This document shows, one piece after another, positions 16,396 through 22,252 of a stretch of DNA of 22,252 nt (positions within the stretch are counted from its first letter, which is position 1; the number at the start of each line of letters is the position of its first letter). Under the pieces are notes generated by a model. The model had not been told where the DNA came from and did no database searches. It worked only from the letters and a program-made list of their open reading frames with translations. Source of the DNA: CAYNNP01 sp964398215 (GTDB taxonomy: Bacteria; Planctomycetota; Planctomycetia; Pirellulales; Pirellulaceae). The translations under genes and the position numbers were made by a program. The stretch covers positions 1 to 22,252 of the forward strand of contig CAYNNP010000098.1 in NCBI GenBank assembly GCA_964398215.1. The letters run 5' to 3'.

Positions 16396-16402
16396 CCATA
16401 TT

Positions 16403-17734
16403 TCATGGACGCGACGCTTTGAATTTTTTCAGTTCGATGTCCAGTGTTTTCCGGTATAGCGACATATCAGCTCGCCATTGTTTGCGGAGGCGGTCGGGCA
16501 CATCGATTCCATTGATAACGTCACTAAGAATTGGGCCAAGGGTTACCAAGTCGCTGGGACGGTTGACTTGTTGCATCCAAGCGATCGTCCCCGAGCGGTC
16601 CACGATCACAAGATTCCAATCGTCGTCTCGTGAGAATGCATTGTGGATACTCTGCTTTGATTCTTCGACGACCGGCAAAGGAATGTTTGGTGGCAACGCG
16701 GCTATCGTGTCTCGGTTGGCTACCAACACAGGGTGCATGCGTTGACGAACGGCTTGGGGAACGGCGGAAAACCACGCTGCGAAACCCAATGCACTGTGCA
16801 TCGGTTCCCTGTTTCGTTCTGAAAAGAATATCACGGTTGCTTCGCGATCTGTTCCCCGATTGGTTAGCTGTAATTGGCCCGACCGATCAACAACGGAAAA
16901 CGAATTCGCTGTCGTCCCTAACGCACGAGCCGGTTGAAGCGGCGGAATGGCAATCAGATTGGCGACTTCACGTCGATCAACGGGCGCGGCTTGCCATATT
17001 TTTTGGTCGGGAGCGTCGAACGATGCGTTGCCCAGTACCAATGTTAGCTGCAGGTCTTGCCCGAACCCCAACGACGATTCAATTTGCGGCAACTGGACTT
17101 CGTGGATCAATGATGTTTTGGAATCGATGACAAACCGATATTTGTCGCCTGCTGCATTGACCGCAACAACAAAGTGTTGGCGATTGTCGATTGTGATCGG
17201 ATCGTCGTACTTGATCTGAACACCATCGGCAAACAAACCCTTCATAGGTTCCGGCGAAAGCAACCAATCCAGCTGTGGCGGCGGCCCTGCAAGTCCGTCG
17301 GTCATGCGGCTGCGAACGATCGAGTCACGCAACAACTCAGGAAGTTTGGGACGCCCACCGGAAATGCTGTTGCGAAGGACTTGCGAATCAAAATTCTCGG
17401 TTGCAGGATCCGCAAACCAAACCGTCAGATCTTTGTTGTTTGCCATCAGCCTGATCTCGTAGGCTTCGACATACAATGCATCGGCATCCAGTGTGACCTT
17501 TAGCGGAGCGGTTTCGGATTGCCGTCGGCCAAGACTTGTGTAGTCCAGCCGTACCATTCCCTCGTCGTGGTAAGACAGCGCATGTTGGTATCGCAAGAAT
17601 ACTGATTTTAAGTAGGCGTCCGCTGGGACACTTGGCCGTGTTGGCGTGGCAGGTTTTGTTTCCTTTGAATGGCACCCCCAGGTCATGCAGCAAACTGTGG
17701 CCATAAAGATGGCAAGGCACGATCGTCCTTGCAC
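16403..17734 (-). CDS. Lipoprotein with LolA/DUF2092-like and thioredoxin-like regions
   Basis: Chosen start is GTG at 17734, giving 443 residues with a compact lipoprotein signal (VQGRS, hydrophobic CLAIFMATVCCM, then TWGC with the lipidated Cys21). The frame runs on to ATG at 17884 (493 residues) or 17833, but these add a 30-50-residue hydrophilic leader before the lipobox, which is unlikely. The first half (about 35-220) resembles an outer-membrane lipoprotein-carrier/DUF2092-type beta fold; the last ~160 residues look like a thioredoxin fold (ATVIFFSER ... WNLVIVDRSGTIAWM) with no CxxC, hence probably not redox active. I do not recognise a specific family. It is divergent from the LarA-like gene. 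Confidence 0.65.
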   Translation of the reverse strand: MQGRSCLAIFMATVCCMTWGCHSKETKPATPTRPSVPADAYLKSVFLRYQHALSYHDEGMVRLDYTSLGRRQSETAPLKVTLDADALYVEAYEIRLMANNKDLTVWFADPATENFDSQVLRNSISGGRPKLPELLRDSIVRSRMTDGLAGPPPQLDWLLSPEPMKGLFADGVQIKYDDPITIDNRQHFVVAVNAAGDKYRFVIDSKTSLIHEVQLPQIESSLGFGQDLQLTLVLGNASFDAPDQKIWQAAPVDRREVANLIAIPPLQPARALGTTANSFSVVDRSGQLQLTNRGTDREATVIFFSERNREPMHSALGFAAWFSAVPQAVRQRMHPVLVANRDTIAALPPNIPLPVVEESKQSIHNAFSRDDDWNLVIVDRSGTIAWMQQVNRPSDLVTLGPILSDVINGIDVPDRLRKQWRADMSLYRKTLDIELKKFKASRP

Positions 17735-18011
17735 AGAGCTGCTGCGAGTAGGACGCTTGCATTGCCCAATTTTGGCCGTTTTGTTTGATATGGGTAAACC
17801 AATCGACAGACTGCTGGGCACTATGGTCTTCATCGGAACTGCGACGGTGTTTTGGAAAATTTTGGTCAACCTCATGTTTGCCACAATCGGCCCCAGAATC
17901 GGAGTAGGGCTTCTGTCAAATCGTTGGGCAAACTAAAACACATATAGCGGAGCCTAGTTGAACGAACGGAATCTATGCAATCTCAACGTCCCTATCCCTT
18001 TTGATCTTGCT

Positions 18012-19235
18012 ATGAATTCTCGCGAATCTGCATCCATCGACTTTCAGCAAGTCATGCAAACGCTGCCACAGCAAACCTGGGAATACCATTTCGGCAGTTC
18101 CACAGCTGTAAATGACGCAGCACTTGCGGTTACCAATGCACTCTCAAATCCTATCGAGTTTCCGTCGTTGGATTTGGCCATCATTGCAGGTGACCATGTT
18201 GCGCTTGCTGTCGATCCGAACGTGCCGAATTTGGCAGAAGTGTTGAAGTCGATCATCGAGTTTTTGACCAATACGGATGCCGGTCGGGTGGATGTGGTTT
18301 TGTGGGAAGAAGCCACAGACGAAACCGTTGAAACACTTCGCAAAGAGTTGAAGAGTGCCACCAGTGTCACGAAACATGCCGCATGCGACCGCGAACAATT
18401 GCGATACATGGGTGCGGACGCTGGCGGCGAAGCAGTCTACTTGAACCGGTTGCTTGTCGATGCTGATTTCGTGCTGCCGGTTGTTTGCAGTCGTTTGTTG
18501 GACAAGCGTTTGAATAATGACATTTCGGGAATCTATCCCTCGTTTGCTGACTCTGCCACACGCAATCGCCACTGGCTGACAGGTGGCGCTGAAGAAAGTG
18601 ATTCGCAAGTCGCTTGGATGCTTGGCGTTTGTATTTTGATGAGCATTACAGCTGACTCCGCAGGAAACCTAGGGACTGTTTCAGTTGGCGTGCCAGATGT
18701 GATCGCAAAAACGATTTATGCAACCAACCAAAACCCTGCTGATTTTCCCGTCGCGTCGCTTGTGATTGCATCGATCGACGGCGGTCAACAACAACAAACC
18801 TGGAGCAACGTGGCGCGTGCAGCCATTGCGGCCGCGCAGCATGTTCAGCCAGACGGAACAATCGTACTGTGGACAGCGTTAGACCAGACTCCGTCGGGAC
18901 AACTATCCAAACTGGATGATTTTAATTTTTCCGCGGTTGACGAAGATATTCGTAAATCATCGACGATTGCCGAAGAGGACGTGTTTCCAGATTGGAAACC
19001 TTACGATTTGCTGGCGCATTCGCTGGCAAAGATTGCGAGCGAGCATCGAATTCTGCTACGAAGTCATTTGGATGAAGAAGTCGTTGAGTCCATGGGGCTT
19101 GGCGTGATTGAATTACCCGACCAGCTTTCGCACCTATGCGACGGATTCGATTCGTGCGGAGTGCTTCGAGCCGCCCAGTTTGCTGGCAGCGCGACCTGCA
19201 TGAGTTATCAAAACGAGATCGAGATCAATGACTGA
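18012..19235 (+). CDS. LarA-like (DUF2088, lactate racemase fold) protein with altered active site
   Basis: A 407-residue cytosolic protein with the layout of nickel-dependent lactate racemase LarA: DDA..AL.nP-like N-terminal strand, then a nucleotide-like domain with GDHVALAVD, and a C-terminal domain ending MGLGVIEL, as in LarA's DGLGV end. Compared with recalled Lactiplantibacillus LarA, the first Asp is kept (Asp68) but the following Arg is Val, the catalytic GxHR is replaced by WEEAT (about 98-102), and the GGRK loop carrying the cofactor-binding Lys reads NDISG; the final His (NRH, about 187) remains. A lactate racemase role is therefore unlikely. A TTG at 17958 is an alternative start. 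Its stop overlaps the Nudix start by 8 bp. Confidence 0.65.
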   Translation: MNSRESASIDFQQVMQTLPQQTWEYHFGSSTAVNDAALAVTNALSNPIEFPSLDLAIIAGDHVALAVDPNVPNLAEVLKSIIEFLTNTDAGRVDVVLWEEATDETVETLRKELKSATSVTKHAACDREQLRYMGADAGGEAVYLNRLLVDADFVLPVVCSRLLDKRLNNDISGIYPSFADSATRNRHWLTGGAEESDSQVAWMLGVCILMSITADSAGNLGTVSVGVPDVIAKTIYATNQNPADFPVASLVIASIDGGQQQQTWSNVARAAIAAAQHVQPDGTIVLWTALDQTPSGQLSKLDDFNFSAVDEDIRKSSTIAEEDVFPDWKPYDLLAHSLAKIASEHRILLRSHLDEEVVESMGLGVIELPDQLSHLCDGFDSCGVLRAAQFAGSATCMSYQNEIEIND

Positions 19236-19773
19236 CAATGCACCCGAGCAGCCAATTCCAGTTGAGCAAGCGTTTCGCTTTTGTCCAGGATGCGGCGCTG
19301 CAAATCAGCAGGTTGGCAAAATACCGTTCTATTGCGGTGAATGCGGATTCGCGCATTACTTTGGACCCGTTGCAGCTGTCGGTGCGATGGTCGCCAACGA
19401 AAAGAACGAACTACTGTTGGTGCGGCGGGCGCGAAATCCTGGCAAGGGAAAGTGGGGGCTGCCCGGCGGGTTTGTCGATCGAAATGAAACGATCGAAGAT
19501 GCTCTGAAGCGTGAAGTCATGGAGGAAACGAAACTTGTTGTCACGAGTATGCGACTGATGATGACTAAGCCGAACCACTATGATTACAAAGGCGTCGTAT
19601 CGCCGGTGATTGACCTGTTTTATCAATGTGATGTTGAATCGATCAACGTGATTGAACTGGCATTGGATGAACTGAATCATCACATCTGGGTTCGGCCGAC
19701 GTCAGAGCACTTGGAAAACATGGCGTTTGTGTCCAACCGTATCGCCATTGAACACTGGTTAACGCTGGGCTAG
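19228..19773 (+). CDS. Nudix hydrolase with N-terminal zinc ribbon
   Basis: A 181-residue protein: a zinc ribbon with Cys19, Cys22, Cys36 and Cys39 (CPGC...CGEC), then a Nudix fold. The Nudix box runs from Gly81 to Leu103: G-x5-E-x7-REVMEE is intact, with metal-binding Glu99/Glu100, but the usual Gly after EE-x is Lys102. The zinc ribbon plus Nudix order recalls NudC-type NADH pyrophosphatases, though this one is shorter and lacks a clear SQPWPFPxS motif, so a nucleoside-diphosphate-X pyrophosphatase of unknown substrate is the safe call. The ATG lies inside the LarA-like frame, 8 bp before its end, indicating an operon and coupled translation. It converges on the WD40 gene, 25 bp apart. Confidence 0.88.
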   Translation: MTDNAPEQPIPVEQAFRFCPGCGAANQQVGKIPFYCGECGFAHYFGPVAAVGAMVANEKNELLLVRRARNPGKGKWGLPGGFVDRNETIEDALKREVMEETKLVVTSMRLMMTKPNHYDYKGVVSPVIDLFYQCDVESINVIELALDELNHHIWVRPTSEHLENMAFVSNRIAIEHWLTLG

Positions 19774-19798
19774 TGCGCCGCTGACTTCTTGTATCGGG

Positions 19799-20725
19799 TT
19801 ACTGGAACTTGCGGACTGCGATCTGGCCGCCGCTGCCGGCGACTACGATTTCGTTGGATGTGGGATGGATCGCTAGACAGTACGCCCATCCGTTGATGGC
19901 CGGGGCTGAATCCACAATTTCAACTGTGTCGGGGTCAATCAAATAAAGCCGTCCATCGGTACACGCCGCCACGATTCGGTCACCGCTTGGCATCCACTTG
20001 ATCGACAGTGGTTTAGCATTGAGTCTTGCAAACCGGACCATGCGGCCGATACTTGGTTGCCAAAAACGAACGGATCGATCTTCGCTGGCCGATGCTACCA
20101 TCGGTAACCCCGTTGCGATTGGCCGAGTCGCCAGGTCATGAACCGGCAACGTATGAATGCTGAGACTTCGGGTGAGTGTTGCGGACTTTTGATCCCAGAT
20201 CCGCAGGCTTTGATCAAGACCCGAACTGACCAGCAGGTCGCCAGCGATCGCCAACGATGTGACACCACGAGAATGGCCTTTCAAAACGCTTTTTGATTTT
20301 TCGCTTTCGATGTCCCAAACCACGACTTCGTAATCAAGACTCGCCGAGACAAGCGTCGTTTCATTGATCCACGCAAGATCCATCACGCTATCGCTGTGTC
20401 GTGATAATGTTGCGACACGTTTCCAATCAGGCAATCGATAAACACATACCTCACCGGTGCTGGATGGGGTTCCACCGCCGATTGCAATCTGCGATCCGCT
20501 GGGAGAAAAACTGATGCAATGAAGATTGGGAACGTCTTCCAGCGATACCATCTTGGTCTGTTTGAGCGAGGGCCAAGCCAAAACCTGAACGCCAGACTGC
20601 GAACACGCGAGGACTGATTTTCCCGAAGGCGCGAATTCCAAGTCAACGATTGGCGGCTCGGTTGCAAGTGCCAAGCCGCATCCGAGCGGAAGCAGCCACA
20701 GCAATAACGGCAATCTCCATGCCAT
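19799..20725 (-). CDS. Secreted WD40-repeat beta-propeller protein
   Basis: A 308-residue protein with a signal peptide (hydrophobic residues 4-21, cleavage near ALA-TE), then about seven WD40-like blades covering the rest; the clearest end in VVVWDIES, LRIWDQKS and VRFWQPSI, preceded by GH or SRH-D turns. It should be a scaffold or binding protein outside the cytoplasm, with no catalytic motif. ATG at 20725 overlaps the DUF1501 stop by one base (TGATG); a GTG at 20728 is the alternative with a four-base overlap. Coupling to DUF1501 suggests they act together. WD40 genes following DUF1501 genes are common in planctomycetes. Confidence 0.85.
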   Translation of the reverse strand: MAWRLPLLLWLLPLGCGLALATEPPIVDLEFAPSGKSVLACSQSGVQVLAWPSLKQTKMVSLEDVPNLHCISFSPSGSQIAIGGGTPSSTGEVCVYRLPDWKRVATLSRHSDSVMDLAWINETTLVSASLDYEVVVWDIESEKSKSVLKGHSRGVTSLAIAGDLLVSSGLDQSLRIWDQKSATLTRSLSIHTLPVHDLATRPIATGLPMVASASEDRSVRFWQPSIGRMVRFARLNAKPLSIKWMPSGDRIVAACTDGRLYLIDPDTVEIVDSAPAINGWAYCLAIHPTSNEIVVAGSGGQIAVRKFQ

Positions 20726-22068
20726 CACGAAATCAGCTCAGCGACCACGTTGGATCCGTCGGGCGCGACGCGAATCGGACGCCCATCGCCGGTGTGCAAT
20801 TCCGATGCAGGATCGATTCCCAGCAGAGTATAGATCGTTGCCGCCAAATCTGATGGAGTCACAGGACGATCGGCCGGATACTCACCAAGCGAATTACTGC
20901 TTCCGAGAACCTGGCCCCCGCGGATTCCGCCACCGGCAAGTGCGACACTAAAAACGTTTGGCCAATGGTCACGCCCACCGTTGGAGTTGATTTTGGGAGT
21001 ACGACCAAACTCGCCCATCACAACGACCAAGGTGTCGTCCAGCATACCTTGGTCGGTTAGGTCACCGATCAAAGCACTGAGGGCGCGATCAAGTGATGGC
21101 AGATGAGCACTTCGGTCACCGGGATAACGTTCCTTTAGGTTGTCGATTTTCTGGTGCGTATCCCATCCTCCGCTGTTGACGGTTACAAATGGAACACCGC
21201 GCTGTACAAGCCGGCGTGCCAACAAACAGCTTTGTCCGATACTGTTGCCGCCGTTTCGTCCGTAGCGATCACGAATCTGTCGCGGTTCCTGGGAAAGATC
21301 GAATGCTTGCTTGGCGGATGGCGACGCGATCAAGTTGTAAGCCCGTTCCAAGTCAGGATCGGTCAGAATCGTGTCGTCCCCATCTGCTTGGCGACTGAAC
21401 TGGTCCATTGCTTGGACGATGTTGCGTCGTCGACTCAAGCGGGCCAAATCGAGGCCTTTGTAAAAATCCAAATCGCGAACTTTGAAATTCGCTTTGCCTG
21501 GATCACTGCCAAGTGAAAATGGTTGCGTTGATGTCGGCAGAAATCCGTTGCCCGTGTGGTTGCGACTAAATTGTGGAACTGCAATGTTCGGCGGCAAGGT
21601 CAAGTCTGCTTGATGCTCTCGGACTTGGGCAAGCGTAGAACCAAACGTTGGGTATTCAATCGCTGCCGTTGGGCGATAACCGGTCATCAAGTAGTGCGTG
21701 CCAAAGTTATGCTCGCCAAGCGGTGAAGTCATCGACCGCACGACCGCCAGCTGATCCATGATGCCGGCCGTGTTCTGCAAGCATTCACCAACACGTACTC
21801 CTGGAAGGTTCGTGCTGATCGTTGACAGGGGCCCACGTACTTCAGCCGGCGCGTCGGGTTTCGGATCGAATGACTCCAGGTGGCTAGGTCCGCCATCGAG
21901 CCAGATCAAGATGCACGACTTGGCGCGACGAACGGGCTTGTTCGTATCGTCGGCGGACAGTCGTTGCATTCGGAACAAATCACCGATGCCCAAACCGAGA
22001 GCGGTCAATCCGCCTACACGAATTCCGTCACGTCGGGAGATGCCGTCGCATCGTCGAAAGAGTGTCAT
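20725..22068 (-). CDS. DUF1501 family protein with Tat signal
   Basis: A 447-residue protein. The N-terminus has the Tat-type motif SRRDGIR (11-17) followed by a hydrophobic GGLTALGLGIGDLF run. The body is DUF1501, related to the sulfatase/alkaline phosphatase superfamily: LIWLDGGPSHLESFDPKPDA (about 54-73), GTHYLMTGY, VMGEFGRTPKIN, GGRDHWP and a C-terminal GDGRPI block. Its substrate is not established; in planctomycetes DUF1501 genes normally follow DUF1549/DUF1553 cytochrome-type genes, and no such partner is present in the 184 bp between its start and the window edge. ATG at 22068 has a weak GAG ribosome site about ten bases upstream. The WD40 gene follows with a TGATG overlap. Confidence 0.92.
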   Translation of the reverse strand: MTLFRRCDGISRRDGIRVGGLTALGLGIGDLFRMQRLSADDTNKPVRRAKSCILIWLDGGPSHLESFDPKPDAPAEVRGPLSTISTNLPGVRVGECLQNTAGIMDQLAVVRSMTSPLGEHNFGTHYLMTGYRPTAAIEYPTFGSTLAQVREHQADLTLPPNIAVPQFSRNHTGNGFLPTSTQPFSLGSDPGKANFKVRDLDFYKGLDLARLSRRRNIVQAMDQFSRQADGDDTILTDPDLERAYNLIASPSAKQAFDLSQEPRQIRDRYGRNGGNSIGQSCLLARRLVQRGVPFVTVNSGGWDTHQKIDNLKERYPGDRSAHLPSLDRALSALIGDLTDQGMLDDTLVVVMGEFGRTPKINSNGGRDHWPNVFSVALAGGGIRGGQVLGSSNSLGEYPADRPVTPSDLAATIYTLLGIDPASELHTGDGRPIRVAPDGSNVVAELIS

Positions 22069-22104
22069 CGTTTTGCTGCTCTTTAAAGGTTTAATAGGCT
22101 AGTA

Positions 22105-22137
22105 TAACCCGAAGCGTAAGTTCTGGAGTTGCGCTTT
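22105..22137. repeat. Composite intergenic repeat, right-end copy with hairpin
   Basis: Contains taacccgaagcgtaag (22105-22120) and agttgcgcttt (22127-22137). AAGCGTAA (22112-22119) pairs with TTGCGCTT (22129-22136) with one wobble around a 9-base loop. It is the reverse complement of the composite at 114-170, with the spacer shortened, and lies just upstream of the DUF1501 start. Confidence 0.55.
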
Positions 22138-22154
22138 TGCGGCAGGCATTGGTT

Positions 22155-22229
22155 TTTGGTAACCCGAAGCGTGAGCGAGGGACCGATCAATCTTGACTCG
22201 GTCCCTCGCTCACGCTTCGGGTTACCAAA
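22155..22229. repeat. Perfect 32-bp inverted repeat (long hairpin)
   Basis: Arms 22155-22186 and 22198-22229 are exact reverse complements over 32 bases, separated by an 11-base spacer (tcaatcttgac). Each arm contains ggtaacccgaagcgtgag or its complement, the same core found at 151-168 and 22105-22120, extended by cgagggaccga. It could be a strong terminator for a gene beyond the window edge, a REP/BIME-like element, or a small non-autonomous mobile element; no transposase or target duplication is visible. Confidence 0.9.
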
Positions 22230-22252
22230 TCAAGCCATCCGAATTCTGGCCA

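Noticed and set aside
17911..17960. Candidate sigma-70 promoter (TTGGGC ... TATAGC) upstream of the LarA-like gene
   Set aside because: Spacing between the boxes is about 13 bases, too short for a normal promoter, and both boxes are weak.

Overview
The window looks like a chromosomal stretch of a planctomycete, most likely a member of the Pirellulaceae (Rhodopirellula-like). The reasons are a DUF1501 protein with a Tat signal, a beta-propeller/HEAT/heme-binding CxxCH fusion of the PVC type, a secreted sulfatase, a secreted TlpA-like thioredoxin with a long helical tail, a zinc-finger anti-sigma factor paired with an ECF sigma factor, frequent TTG/GTG starts and sparse Shine-Dalgarno sites. 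No rRNA, tRNA, CRISPR array, transposase or prophage gene is visible. Family calls rest on motifs and recalled family features; no search was run.

Layout. (1) 224-3715, minus: a secreted CE1/PHB-depolymerase-like esterase and a large secreted cytochrome c-type propeller protein. (2) 3933-7448, plus: a 1171-residue pyrophosphate-dependent PEP carboxykinase, ending in a hairpin element shared with (3) a convergent secreted thioredoxin-like protein (7538-8656). (4) 8992-12637: an SxtI/SxtJ/SxtK-like set (carbamoyltransferase, small membrane protein, DUF5989 protein) on the minus strand, with a divergent membrane-anchored SGNH/GDSL hydrolase. (5) 12659-14735, minus: an overlapping ECF sigma / anti-sigma / secretin-like operon. 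(6) 14977-16395, plus: a secreted sulfatase, tail-to-tail with (7) a large lipoprotein (16403-17734, minus). (8) 18012-19773, plus: a LarA-like protein lacking key lactate racemase residues, overlapping a zinc-ribbon Nudix hydrolase. (9) 19799-22068, minus: a DUF1501 protein translationally coupled to a WD40 protein. (10) Both window ends carry pieces of one repeat family, including a perfect 32-bp inverted repeat at 22155-22229.

How the genes fit together. Most products are exported or membrane-bound (esterase, cytochrome-type protein, thioredoxin, SGNH hydrolase, sulfatase, lipoprotein, secretin-like protein, DUF1501, WD40), which fits polymer degradation and cell-surface work. The carbamoyltransferase/SxtJ/DUF5989/SGNH group is the best candidate for a little-understood system, probably transferring a carbamoyl group to a surface or secreted glycan or metabolite. 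The sigma/anti-sigma/secretin-like operon is a plausible envelope-sensing switch. The PPi-dependent PEPCK points to pyrophosphate-linked central carbon metabolism.
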